Below, in pieces: positions 15,965-26,636 of a stretch of 64,000 nucleotides of DNA. Position numbers and translations under genes: made by a program. Positions within the stretch are counted from its first letter, which is position 1, and every line of letters starts with the position of its first letter. Origin of the DNA: Rhodopseudomonas infernalis (GTDB lineage Bacteria > Pseudomonadota > Alphaproteobacteria > Rhizobiales > Xanthobacteraceae); NCBI RefSeq assembly GCF_022271405.1, contig NZ_JAJNAL010000021.1:1-64000 (forward strand), read 5' to 3'. The notes beneath the pieces were generated by a model. The model was not told where the DNA came from. It ran no database searches and saw only the letters and a list, made by a program, of their open reading frames with translations.

Positions 15965-16474
15965 ATGGGCTTTTTCAGCAAGGACATTCAGACGATGGAC
16001 GACATGCTGCTGCATGGTCTCCGCGACATCTATTATGCCGAGCAGCAGATCACCAAGGCGCTGCCGACGATGATCGAGCAGGCGACCAACCGGGACCTCG
16101 CCGCCGGCCTCAAGGCGCATCTGGAAGAGACCGAGAAGCAGATCGAGCGGCTCGATCAGGTGTTCAAGAAGCTCGGCGAGAAGCCCTCCGGCATCGACTG
16201 CCCGGCGATCGACGGGCTGATCAAGGAAGCCAACGAGACCGCCAGCGAAATCGCCGACAAGACCGTGCTCGACGCCGCGATCATCGCCAATGCGCAGGCG
16301 GTCGAGCACTACGAGATCGCCCGCTACGGCACGCTGATCGCCTGGGCCGAGGAACTGGGGCACGACGACATCGTGCGCTTCCTCACCACCAATCTGAACG
16401 AAGAAAAAGCGGCCAACACCAAGCTCAACACCGTGGCGCTCCGGAAGGGCGTCAATCGCAAGGCCGCAAGCTGA
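15965..16474 (+). CDS. Ferritin-like DUF892 family protein (YciE/YciF)
   Basis: The 169-residue four-helix-bundle protein belongs to the YciE/YciF (DUF892) stress family. Iron-type ligands are suggested by DIYYAEQQITKALP (Glu in helix 1), HLEETEKQIERL (E-x-x-H style in helix 2), and EHYEIARYGTL and NLNEEKAANTKL in helices 3 and 4. The biochemical role is unclear; members respond to osmotic and general stress. A strong GGAGG site lies 5 bases before the ATG. DUF4142 follows after 11 bases, so they form an operon. Confidence 0.92.
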   Translation: MGFFSKDIQTMDDMLLHGLRDIYYAEQQITKALPTMIEQATNRDLAAGLKAHLEETEKQIERLDQVFKKLGEKPSGIDCPAIDGLIKEANETASEIADKTVLDAAIIANAQAVEHYEIARYGTLIAWAEELGHDDIVRFLTTNLNEEKAANTKLNTVALRKGVNRKAAS

Positions 16475-16485
16475 GGATATCCGCC

Positions 16486-17058
16486 ATGAAACGTACCATG
16501 ATCGCACTGGGCTGCTGCCTGCTGATGGCAACGCCCGTGCTGGCGCAATCGGTCGGCGAGAAGACCGGCGTGAATTCCGTCCTCGGCGTCGCGCCGACCA
16601 CCGCCGACTTCGTCAGGCAGGCGGCGATCAGCGACATGTTCGAGATCCAGTCGAGCAAGCTGGCCGAGCAGAAGGGCGACACTGCCACCAAGGCGTTCGC
16701 CAAGGAGATGGTCGCCGACCACACCAAGACCAGCACCGAACTGAAGTCGCTGATCTCCGCCGGCAAGGTGAAGGCGGAATTGCCGACCCAGCTCGATGAT
16801 GCGCATCGCAGCAAGCTGGACAAGCTGACCAGCGCCAGCGGCGCGGACTTCAACGAGACCTATGTGGAGCAGCAGATCTCGGCCCATAAGGACGCGGTGT
16901 CGCTGTTCGATCGCTACGCCCGCGGCGGCGAGAGCGCCGAGCTGAAGACCTGGGCCGGCAAGACGCTGCCGGCGCTCAAGCATCATCTCGACATGGCACA
17001 GACCCTCGACAAGCAGCGGTCGAACACGACCTCGCAGTCGACCAAACCCGGCAAATAA
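16486..17058 (+). CDS. DUF4142 domain-containing exported protein
   Basis: The 190-residue periplasmic protein has signal peptide MKRTMIALGCCLLMATPVLA cut before QSVGEK. The DUF4142 helical domain follows: DFVRQAAISDMFEIQSSKLA, KAFAKEMVADHTKTSTEL, and a final LPALKHHLDMAQTL. It resembles a ferritin-like bundle and often neighbours DUF892 genes in stress operons. The ribosome site GAGGA precedes the ATG. A strong terminator follows. Confidence 0.92.
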   Translation: MKRTMIALGCCLLMATPVLAQSVGEKTGVNSVLGVAPTTADFVRQAAISDMFEIQSSKLAEQKGDTATKAFAKEMVADHTKTSTELKSLISAGKVKAELPTQLDDAHRSKLDKLTSASGADFNETYVEQQISAHKDAVSLFDRYARGGESAELKTWAGKTLPALKHHLDMAQTLDKQRSNTTSQSTKPGK

Positions 17059-17076
17059 TCCCCTCCCGCCAAACTG

Positions 17077-17108
17077 GGCCCGGGCGCGCAAGCGTCCGGG
17101 CCTTTTTT
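17077..17108 (+). terminator. Rho-independent terminator
   Basis: GGCCCGG-g-CGC, loop GCAA, GCG-t-CCGGGCC form a stem with one internal mismatch, followed by six T bases (17103-17108). It ends the DUF892-DUF4142 operon 18 bases after the stop. Confidence 0.92.
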
Positions 17109-17285
17109 CGTTGTGCGGGACGCGGCCGAGCCGGACAGCTCCGGAACCGAAATCGAAATACGGCATTATCGCGTCTGCAGGCGGGGAAGTTTCTCAATGA
17201 TAACAGACCGATCGAGTTCAATCGGGGTTGGGCCGAGGGCCGAGCTTCGTGATTGCGCCTGCGCGCCAACGCTGAAGGACCCGCG

Positions 17286-19490
<2,205 letters not shown>

Positions 19491-19523
19491 CGATCGCGGT
19501 TTGCCGCTAATTTGCGCAGGTGT

Positions 19524-19550
19524 TCAGTCGGTTACGGCGGAACCGACTGA
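19524..19550. promoter_or_regulatory. Perfect 10-base inverted repeat
   Basis: TCAGTCGGTT - 7 bases - AACCGACTGA. It lies 34 bases after the glgX stop and 56 bases before the transglutaminase-like gene. No T tract follows on either strand, so it is either a weak terminator hairpin or an operator. Confidence 0.45.
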
Positions 19551-19605
19551 GCGTCTGGTCATTGAAGCACGACAAATTCAATGACCGTGAAATTGGAGAC
19601 TGCGG

Positions 19606-20472
19606 GTGAAGATTCGAGCGGGCTACAACATCGTCTTCCAGTGCTTCCAGGAAACTCCGATGAACCTGCTGCTGAGCGTTCGTCCGGAGCGGATGCCGGA
19701 TGTGATCGGCGAGCACACCATCAGGTTCTCGCCGGAGGTTGCCGCACGCGACTTCATCGACATGTTCGGCAATATCTGCACGCGGATCGTCGTGCCGCCC
19801 GGGCAGATCGAAATCAGCAACGACTTTCTGATTTCGGACTCCGGCCTGCCCGACGAGGCGGCCCCCGGTGCCCGTCAGCTGACGGTCGCCGAGCTGCCCG
19901 ACGAGGTTCTGGTCTATCTGCTCGGCAGCCGCTATTGCGACACCGACAAGCTGTCGAACCTCGCATGGTCGCTGTTCGGCGGCATCACCTCGGGCTGGGA
20001 GCGCGTGCAGGCGATCGTCGACTACACGCACAACCAGATCGAATTCGGCTATCACTACGCCCGCAACGACCGCACCGCCGCCGAAGGCCATGCCGAGCGG
20101 ATCGGCGTGTGCCGCGACTTCGCGCACCTCGCCGTCACGCTGTGCCGCTGCATGAACATCCCGGCGCGCTACTGCACCGGCTATCTCGGTGACATCGGCG
20201 TGCCGATCGACCCGGCGCCGATGGACTTCTCGGCGTGGTTCGAGGTTTATCTCGACGGCCGCTGGTACACGTTCGATGCGCGGCACAATCATCCGCGGAT
20301 CGGCCGCATCGTCATGGCCCGCGGCCGCGACGCCGCCGACGTGGCGATCTCGACGTCGTTCGGCACCGCACAGCTGGTGAAGTTCGAGGTCACGACCTAC
20401 GAAGTCAACGAAGAGGCCGCCGGCCAGCAGCAAGCACTCATGCAGCAGATGCCGATGCAGCAGGTGGCGTGA
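19606..20472 (+). CDS. Transglutaminase-like domain protein, catalytic His replaced
   Basis: The 288-residue cytosolic protein of the transglutaminase/protease-like superfamily starts at GTG 19606, with GGAGA about 7 bases upstream. The nucleophile Cys (C169 in IGVCRDFAHLA) and the Asp (D224 in WYTFDARHN) are present. The residue before AWFEVYL, normally His, is Ser209 (DFSAWFEVYL). The C-terminus is Gln/Met-rich. Members usually act as proteases, amidases or cross-linkers. With the His gone this one may be inactive or use another general base. Function is otherwise unknown. Confidence 0.88.
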   Translation: MKIRAGYNIVFQCFQETPMNLLLSVRPERMPDVIGEHTIRFSPEVAARDFIDMFGNICTRIVVPPGQIEISNDFLISDSGLPDEAAPGARQLTVAELPDEVLVYLLGSRYCDTDKLSNLAWSLFGGITSGWERVQAIVDYTHNQIEFGYHYARNDRTAAEGHAERIGVCRDFAHLAVTLCRCMNIPARYCTGYLGDIGVPIDPAPMDFSAWFEVYLDGRWYTFDARHNHPRIGRIVMARGRDAADVAISTSFGTAQLVKFEVTTYEVNEEAAGQQQALMQQMPMQQVA

Positions 20473-20493
20473 TCCGAAAGAGCCTTTTGAATC

Positions 20494-20575
20494 CGTCATT
20501 GCGAGCGCAGCGAAGCAATCCAGCCCACGGCCCACAGCGCTGGATTGCTTCGTCGCTTTGCTCCTCGCAATGACG
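20494..20575. repeat. CGTCATTGCGAGCG-type inverted repeat, copy 2
   Basis: Same architecture as 7853-7968: CGTCATTGCGAGCG at the left, CTCCTCGCAATGACG at the right, with GCAATCCAG and CTGGATTGC inside. It lies between convergent genes and might also serve as a transcript end. Confidence 0.7.
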
Positions 20576-20616
20576 TGAAGGCTGAGGCCATCCTCGCAAT
20601 GACCGGACGGCGGGCG

Positions 20617-22626
20617 CTAAGCCGCCCGCACGGTGCCGAGGAATTTCGCGACCTCCACCTTCAAGCGTCCGCTGTCGCCGGACAGCGACTTCGCCGCGTC
20701 CAGCACTTGCGACGACGCCGATCCGGTTTCGGTGGCGCCGCGCTGCACGTCGGTGATGTTCGCCGACACCTGCTGGGTGCCTTGCGCGGCCTGCTGGACG
20801 TTGCGCGAGATCTCCTGGGTCGCGGCGCCCTGCTCTTCCACCGCAGCCGCGATCGTCGACGAGATCTCGGACATCCGCCCGATGGTCTCACCGATCTGCT
20901 TGATCGCCGTCACCGACTGATCGGTCGCGCTCTGGATGCCGCCGATCTGCTGGCTGATTTCGCCGGTCGCCTTGGCGGTCTGCTCGGCCAGTGCCTTGAC
21001 CTCGGCGGCGACCACCGCAAACCCGCGGCCCGCTTCGCCGGCGCGTGCCGCTTCGATCGTGGCATTGAGCGCCAGCAGATTGGTCTGGCCCGCGATGGTG
21101 TTGATCAGTTCCACGACGTCGCCGATCCGCGCCGCCGCCTGGGCGAGGTCTTCGACGCGATCGTTGGTCTGGCGCGCCTGCTCCACGGCTTCCTGAGCAA
21201 TCCGCGCCGATTCCTGAACCTGCCGGCTGATCTCGTTGACCGACGAACTCATCTCCTCGGTCGCCGACGCCACCGACTGAACGTTGGTGGACGCTTCTTC
21301 AGACGCGGATGCCACCAAAGTGGCGAGCGACTGCGAACGTTCCGCCGTGGAGGTCAGCGAGGTGGCGGAGGCTTCGAGTTCTTCCGAAGCCGACGACACG
21401 GCGCTCACGATCTCGCCGATCGCGCCCTCGAAATCGTCGGCGATGCGCAGCATGTCCTGCTTGCGCTGCGCCGCGAGTTCGCGGTCGCGCACGATCCTCG
21501 CCTCGGTCTCCTCGCGGGCCTTGCGCTCGGCATTGCGCTGGATGATGCCGACCGTCTTGCCGATGTCGCCGACCTCGTCGCCGCGCTCGGCGCCGACGAT
21601 ATCGACGTCGAGCTTGCCGCCCGCGATCTGCCCGAGCGCACCGTTCAGCCGGGTGAGCGGACGCGCGACGCCGAGGAACGAGAACAGCGTCGAGCCGATC
21701 AACACCAGAATGATGGTCGCGCCGAATGCCAGCGCCATCCTGCCGGACCACGTGATCTCCGCGGCGGCCTTGGCCTTAGCCTGCTGGGTGGACTGCTGCG
21801 CCGTTTCAACGGCGCCGCGCAACAGCGCCGCAGCCTTGTTGGCGAGCGGGATGGTCTGGTCGCGGCTGATGCTGTTCTTGAGCGCATCGGCGACGAACGC
21901 ATCGGACGTCGTGGTCAGATAGCTCTTCAGCACGCCATCGAGCTCACGAAGGCCGGCTCGGCTCTTGCCGTCCGGCGCCTGCTCAAGAGCCCGCCGCAAG
22001 CCATCGGCCACAGCGGACGACTTGCGCTCGATCTTGACCTTGTAGTCCTTGTCCTCCGCGACGAAATACTGCCAGCCGATGGCGCGGACGCCGTCGAAAT
22101 CGCCATCCGCTTCGTGAAGCGACGCCAGCGCCGCCTGACCACCGAGCACGCCCTCCAGCGCCGCGATCCTGGCGTCCCAATCGGCCGCAATCGCGCTGCG
22201 CTTGGCATTGAGGTCCAACACCTTGAGCTGCTGCTCGGCCTGCCGTTCGGCGCCGGCCGCATAGTCGGTCGTCATCTTCTTGATGTCGGTGAACTTGTCC
22301 TTCTCGGCCGGGGCGGCGGCCGCGATTGCCGCGTCGAGCAGCTTGGCCTGCGCCAGCCGGGCGACGTTGAACTCGCTGCGGCGCTGTTCGAATTCCTTCA
22401 GCGATCGCGCCAACCGAACGCCGCGCACCGCGAGCTGCATGTTGCGCATTTCGGACTCGGCGATCAGCGCGCTTTCGGAGACCTCCGCCTCGCGATCGGC
22501 CACGCGCGAGGCTTCGTTCACCCGCGTCTCGGTCATGAGTTGATTGGTGACCATGCCGGCCGCCAGCAAGATGCCGACCAGACCGGCGAGTCCGAGTTTG
22601 TTTCCGATGCGGTTGAGTTTAGACAC
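20617..22626 (-). CDS. Methyl-accepting chemotaxis protein
   Basis: The 669-residue transmembrane chemoreceptor has a first membrane helix at about residues 12-30 ([17 protein letters not shown]). A helical periplasmic sensor of about 260 residues follows, then a second membrane helix near 300-320 ([19 protein letters not shown]) and HAMP ([18 protein letters not shown]). The signalling domain has the conserved hairpin tip around [20 protein letters not shown]. The start is GTG 22626, with AGGAG 7 bases upstream. No CheR/CheB-tethering pentapeptide is seen at the C-terminus. The ligand is unknown. No che genes are adjacent. Confidence 0.95.
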   Translation of the reverse strand: MSKLNRIGNKLGLAGLVGILLAAGMVTNQLMTETRVNEASRVADREAEVSESALIAESEMRNMQLAVRGVRLARSLKEFEQRRSEFNVARLAQAKLLDAAIAAAAPAEKDKFTDIKKMTTDYAAGAERQAEQQLKVLDLNAKRSAIAADWDARIAALEGVLGGQAALASLHEADGDFDGVRAIGWQYFVAEDKDYKVKIERKSSAVADGLRRALEQAPDGKSRAGLRELDGVLKSYLTTTSDAFVADALKNSISRDQTIPLANKAAALLRGAVETAQQSTQQAKAKAAAEITWSGRMALAFGATIILVLIGSTLFSFLGVARPLTRLNGALGQIAGGKLDVDIVGAERGDEVGDIGKTVGIIQRNAERKAREETEARIVRDRELAAQRKQDMLRIADDFEGAIGEIVSAVSSASEELEASATSLTSTAERSQSLATLVASASEEASTNVQSVASATEEMSSSVNEISRQVQESARIAQEAVEQARQTNDRVEDLAQAAARIGDVVELINTIAGQTNLLALNATIEAARAGEAGRGFAVVAAEVKALAEQTAKATGEISQQIGGIQSATDQSVTAIKQIGETIGRMSEISSTIAAAVEEQGAATQEISRNVQQAAQGTQQVSANITDVQRGATETGSASSQVLDAAKSLSGDSGRLKVEVAKFLGTVRAA

Positions 22627-22786
22627 GGGCAGACTCCTGTTCTGCCTCGTGCTTACCGCATGGGTCCTCAAACCCGGTTAATACCCGACTACGTAGAATT
22701 ACGTGACCGCCGCAACCCCGCCGTGGCGCTGCAGCCGTCGGCGGAGGCTCGCCCGGCCGGATCAGACCGCCGACGACCTTGGCCGA

Positions 22787-23959
22787 CTACCTGCGCTGCA
22801 GGCGCGAAATGTCCGTCACCTGCACGGTCACCGATCTTGCCCTGCCGTTACGCATCACCTCGAGTTTGACCTCATTGCCGATGCCGACGTTCTCCAGCGT
22901 CGCCGCGAGGTCGGACATGCTGTGAACCTCCTGGCCATTGGCCCCGATGATGACATCCTCGACCATCCCGGTTTCGCTGGCGCCGACCAGACCGGCGCGC
23001 GCCGCCGGCGAGTCCGGTAGCGTACGGACCACGACAACGCCATCGATGCCGAGCCGCGCCGCCTCGTTTTCATCGGCCGCGATCACGCCGATGCCGGGCA
23101 CCGGCACAGTGCCGGTGCGGATCAGCGCGGTCGCAACGCGGTTGACCGAGTCGACCGGGATCGCAAAGCCGATGCCCGCGGACGCGCCCGAGCCGGAAAT
23201 GATCGCGGTGTTGAGCCCGATCAGACGGCCGGCGCTATCGAGCAACGGCCCGCCCGAATTGCCCGGGTTGATCGCAGCGTCCGTCTGGATCACGCCGCTG
23301 ACTTCATGCGCGGCCGCGGTCGGCAGCCGGCGCTGCAGGGCGCTGACGATGCCGGTGGTCAGCGTCTGCTCCAGCCCATAGGGATTGCCGATCGCGAACG
23401 CCGCCTGCCCGACCTGCAGGTCCGACGAGCTGCCGATCGCGATCGGGCGCAGCGCCGTGCGCGGCCGCTCCAGCTGCAGCACCGCGAGATCGTAGTTCGG
23501 CGCGGTGCCGATCACGCGGGCGGTGACGAACTCGCCCGACGACAGCCGCGCGCCGAGAGCGCTCGCGCCCTGGATGACATGATTGTTGGTGATGACGTGG
23601 CCGGCCGCATCCCAGATCACGCCGGAGCCGGACTGCACGCCGCCCTGCTGCGGATCCTGCTGCTGAAACGACGGCGCCGACCGGCGCGCCGACTGGGCAT
23701 AGACGTGCACGACGGACGGCGACACCCGCTTGAACAGCTCGATCGTCGAGGTCTCGATCGGCGCCAGTTCGCCGCGGGCCGTGACGGTTCGCGGCTCGGC
23801 CACCGAGAACCACAGCGACGCCAGATAGGGTTGCGCGACCCAGGCGGTCGCGAGCACCAGCAGCCAGATCACGCCGATGCGCAGCAAGAGATCGGTACGG
23901 CGGGCACGGCGGGCTTGGGGATCGGCGGGCGATGGGGTCGGCGGAACGGAGGGCGACAT
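22787..23959 (-). CDS. HtrA/Deg-type serine protease with PDZ domain
   Basis: This is a 390-residue membrane-anchored periplasmic protease. A cytoplasmic Pro/Arg-rich lead (1-25), one transmembrane helix (about 27-43) and a trypsin-like domain are followed by a C-terminal PDZ domain (about 290-385, LPDSPAARAGL). The catalytic triad is H127 (NNHVI), D157 (NYDLAVL) and S235 (NPGNSGGP). With a single PDZ domain and N-terminal anchor it is like DegS in plan. ATG 23959 was chosen; a GTG 13 codons upstream is possible. Divergent from it is a site-2 protease, and DegS-type and S2P proteases cooperate in sigma-E signalling elsewhere, so a functional link is conceivable. Confidence 0.94.
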   Translation of the reverse strand: MSPSVPPTPSPADPQARRARRTDLLLRIGVIWLLVLATAWVAQPYLASLWFSVAEPRTVTARGELAPIETSTIELFKRVSPSVVHVYAQSARRSAPSFQQQDPQQGGVQSGSGVIWDAAGHVITNNHVIQGASALGARLSSGEFVTARVIGTAPNYDLAVLQLERPRTALRPIAIGSSSDLQVGQAAFAIGNPYGLEQTLTTGIVSALQRRLPTAAAHEVSGVIQTDAAINPGNSGGPLLDSAGRLIGLNTAIISGSGASAGIGFAIPVDSVNRVATALIRTGTVPVPGIGVIAADENEAARLGIDGVVVVRTLPDSPAARAGLVGASETGMVEDVIIGANGQEVHSMSDLAATLENVGIGNEVKLEVMRNGRARSVTVQVTDISRLQRR

Positions 23960-24201
23960 CGGCAGGACGGTCCTTGGCAACGTGAGCGGACGAACCACAA
24001 GTGGCGCAGCTGATCGGGTTCCACAACGGTTCCCGGCACAATGCTGCGCAACGGTCCAGGTTCCGTTCTCGGCTTCGCGCTGGTGATGAAGATGAATTCG
24101 GAGTCATAAAGCGCCGGATCGGCTCCGCCCGAGTGGTACAGGCGGCCAGGCGGTTCTATATCCGGAACCAGACCGGCGCTCCGCCGGCAATGCAGGTTAC
24201 G

Positions 24202-24876
24202 ATGTCAGACCCGATCTCGACGATGATGCTGGTGATTTCCGTATGGGCGCTGCCGCTGCTCATCGCCATCACGTTCCATGAAGCGGCGCACGCTTATGCG
24301 GCGCGGATGTGCGGCGACGACACCGCCTGGATGCTCGGCCGCGTCACGCTGAACCCGTTCAAGCACATCGATCCGTTCGGCACCGTGCTGCTGCCGTTGC
24401 TGCTGCTGGCGATGCAGTCGCCGTTTCTGTTCGGCTACGCCAAGCCGGTGCCGGTGAATTTCCGCGGGCTGCGCAATCCGCGGCGCGACATGGTGCTGGT
24501 GGCGGCCGCTGGCCCTGCGATCAACATCGTGCTCGCGCTCGGCGCCGCTCTGGCGCTGCGGTTGTTCGGTGACGTGTCCGGCGCAACCGGCGAGTGGCTG
24601 GTGCGAAATCTCGCCAACGCGCTGTTGGTCAACGTCGTGCTGGCGATCTTCAACCTGATTCCGATCCCGCCGCTGGACGGCGGCCGCATCGCCATCGGCC
24701 TGCTGCCGCGCGTGCTCGGCCGGCCGCTGGCGCGGCTCGAACCCTACGGCATGCTGGTGCTGATCGGCCTGGTGTTCCTGATGCCGCTCGCCGGCCTCGG
24801 CGGCGCGACGCAGTGGATCGCACAATCCAGCCGCTACGTCGTCGAAGCCATCCTGCGGCTCACCGGCAACGCCTGA
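24202..24876 (+). CDS. Site-2 protease family zinc metalloprotease (M50B)
   Basis: The 224-residue integral-membrane protease has zinc-binding HEAAH (residues 26-30) in the first helix and the second ligand Asp159 in NLIPIPPLDGGR. Four further hydrophobic segments are visible. It is a compact, PDZ-less M50B member of the kind found widely without a known substrate. The start is ATG 24202 (MSDPIS) with AGG upstream; ATG 24190 is an alternative four codons earlier. It is divergent from the HtrA-like gene. Confidence 0.92.
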   Translation: MSDPISTMMLVISVWALPLLIAITFHEAAHAYAARMCGDDTAWMLGRVTLNPFKHIDPFGTVLLPLLLLAMQSPFLFGYAKPVPVNFRGLRNPRRDMVLVAAAGPAINIVLALGAALALRLFGDVSGATGEWLVRNLANALLVNVVLAIFNLIPIPPLDGGRIAIGLLPRVLGRPLARLEPYGMLVLIGLVFLMPLAGLGGATQWIAQSSRYVVEAILRLTGNA

Positions 24877-24892
24877 AGCAGCACCGCGCGGC

Positions 24893-25630
24893 TCACCACT
24901 TCTCGCCGAACGGGCGAATTTCGAGCTCGAACGTCCAGGCGCTGCGCGGCTGCTGATAGAGCTGCCAATACGACGCGGCGACCGACGAGGGCGGCATCAG
25001 CAGATCGGGGTTGTCGAGCGCGGTGGGGCCGAGCGCTTCCAGCCGCCGCTGCCGCACCCATTCGGTGTCGACACCGGAATCGATGATCAGATGTGCGACG
25101 TGGATGTTCTTCGGGCCGAGCTCGCGCGCCATCGCCTGCGCCACCGCGCGCAGCCCGAACTTGGCGCTGGCAAATGCCGCGTAGCCGGCGCCGCCGCGCA
25201 GGCTCGCGGTCGCGCCGGTGAAGAAGATGTTGCCCTGCCCGCGTGGCAGCATCAGGCGGGCCGCTTCGCGTCCGGCCAGGAAACCGGAGTAGCACGCCAT
25301 CTCCCAGACCTTGCGGAACACCCGTTCGGTGGTGTCGAGGATCGGGAAATTGACGTTGGCGCCAACGTTGAAGATGCAGACCTCGAGCGGCGCGTGCTTG
25401 TCGGCTTCTTCCAGGAAGGAGACGATCTCCTCTTCCTTGCGCGCGTCGAGCGAGCGCGCATGGATTTCGCCGCCGGCCTGTCCGATCTCCGCGACGAGCG
25501 GATCGAGCTTGGCGCCGTTGCGCCGTCCGGCAAACACGGTGAACCCTTCGGCGGCGAATTTCTTGGCGATCTCACTGCCGATGAAATCGCCCGCGCCGAT
25601 GACGGCGACGGTCGCGTTGCGCTTCTGCAA
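24893..25630 (-). CDS. SDR family oxidoreductase, active-site Tyr replaced by Phe
   Basis: The 245-residue Rossmann-fold protein has a nucleotide loop at VIGAGDFIGSEIA and the NAG-equivalent FNVGANV. In classical SDRs the catalytic pair is Tyr-x3-Lys; here the segment is AAFASAKFGL, giving Phe153 and Lys157. An SDR subfamily with this Phe does exist, so this is not decay. Reductase activity cannot be assumed. It is convergent with the M50 gene and divergent, across a 463-base gap, from an HxlR regulator. Confidence 0.88.
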   Translation of the reverse strand: MQKRNATVAVIGAGDFIGSEIAKKFAAEGFTVFAGRRNGAKLDPLVAEIGQAGGEIHARSLDARKEEEIVSFLEEADKHAPLEVCIFNVGANVNFPILDTTERVFRKVWEMACYSGFLAGREAARLMLPRGQGNIFFTGATASLRGGAGYAAFASAKFGLRAVAQAMARELGPKNIHVAHLIIDSGVDTEWVRQRRLEALGPTALDNPDLLMPPSSVAASYWQLYQQPRSAWTFELEIRPFGEKW

Positions 25631-25687
25631 GGGTGCTCTCCCGCTGGGTTGAGTGAACGGTGGGCCACGCTGATCAGGCGATCTAAC

Positions 25688-25702
25688 GTTCTTTTTCAGA
25701 AC
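25688..25702. promoter_or_regulatory. GTTCT-N5-AGAAC palindrome before SDR gene
   Basis: A perfect 5-base inverted repeat 58 bases upstream of the SDR start, in a locally T-rich patch. Given the divergent HxlR regulator it is a candidate operator, but HxlR sites are poorly conserved and this is only a suggestion. Confidence 0.35.
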
Positions 25703-25802
25703 TCGTCAATTGGGAGCTTGTACGTCTGACAGGGGGTGGAAATTCGGTCTGAGAGACTGGACGCACATGCGCACTTTGCAATCAGGCAATTTCGCTTCCA
25801 CC

Positions 25803-25893
25803 CGTCATGCCCGGCCTTGTGCCGGGCATCCACGCCTTGCTGGCGAAAATGCAGGAGAGGCGCGGATGGTAGGGACAAGACCGGTCATGACGG
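25803..25893. repeat. Dispersed CGTCATGCCCGGC element
   Basis: The element starts CGTCATGCCCGGCCTTGTGC and ends CCGGTCATGACGG, with the internal hairpin ATGCCCGGC...GCCGGGCAT. It is an intergenic palindromic repeat of a type common in these genomes. The rest of the gap 25631-26093 holds no gene. Confidence 0.6.
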
Positions 25894-26093
25894 AGTTTGT
25901 GAGCATACGGAGCGATCTGGAAAGTCGGGGAGAATTCAGCTCGAACTCAGAATCAGACTGTTGGGCGAGGGCAGCGAACTATCCTCCGATCGCGCGGACC
26001 GAGTTGTCCGAGCGTCAGTTCCAATATAGAATGCACTGACCCGGCCGGGTCTGGTTCGACGACCCTCCCCGCTGGATCGACTGGAGGCTGCGG

Positions 26094-26627
26094 ATGAAGT
26101 GGAAGGAGCTCGAAGACGAATCGTGCTCGATGGCGCGGACGATCGCGGTGATCGGGGATCGCTGGACGCTGCTGATCCTGCGCGAGTGCTTTCTGCGCAC
26201 GCGCCGCTTCGAGGCGTTTCAGTCGTCATTGGGGATCACTCGGCATCTCCTCGCCGAACGGCTGAAGAAGCTGGTGAGCCAGGGCATCCTGCGCCGCATC
26301 CCGTACCAGGAGTCCCCGAGGCGCCACGAATACATCCTGACCCAGAAGGGCCTCGACCTCTATCCGATCATGATGGCGATCGTACATTGGGGCGACATCC
26401 ACATGGTGGACGAGCGCGGCCGGCCGGTGCTGCACGAGCATCGGACCTGCGGCAAGATGTTCGATCCGGTGATGGTCTGTTCGGAGTGCGGCGAGCCGCT
26501 GCTGGCCAGGGAAGTCCACACCCATGCGGGTCCGGGCGCGCGGGCCGGCTCGTCGATCGCCTCTGCCCGGCCTTCACCCGAGCGAACAAGCGAACCGAAA
26601 GCGAGGCCGCGGATCCGCACCGCATGA
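26094..26627 (+). CDS. HxlR family transcriptional regulator
   Basis: The 177-residue DNA-binding protein has a MarR/HxlR-type winged helix at residues 8-95: CSMARTIAVIGDRWTLLILR, GITRHLLAERLKKLVSQGIL, EYILTQKGLDLYP. A Cys pair (CGKMFDP..CSECGEP) near residues 122-138 could bind metal or sense redox. The tail is basic and low-complexity. GGAGG lies 8 bases before the ATG. Targets are unknown; the divergent SDR gene is the obvious candidate. Confidence 0.92.
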   Translation: MKWKELEDESCSMARTIAVIGDRWTLLILRECFLRTRRFEAFQSSLGITRHLLAERLKKLVSQGILRRIPYQESPRRHEYILTQKGLDLYPIMMAIVHWGDIHMVDERGRPVLHEHRTCGKMFDPVMVCSECGEPLLAREVHTHAGPGARAGSSIASARPSPERTSEPKARPRIRTA

Positions 26628-26636
26628 GCCGGGCCG

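Noticed and set aside
20545-22869. 774-codon plus-strand frame opposite the chemoreceptor
   Set aside because: Arg/His/Gly-rich low-quality reading; the minus strand encodes a clear methyl-accepting chemotaxis protein.
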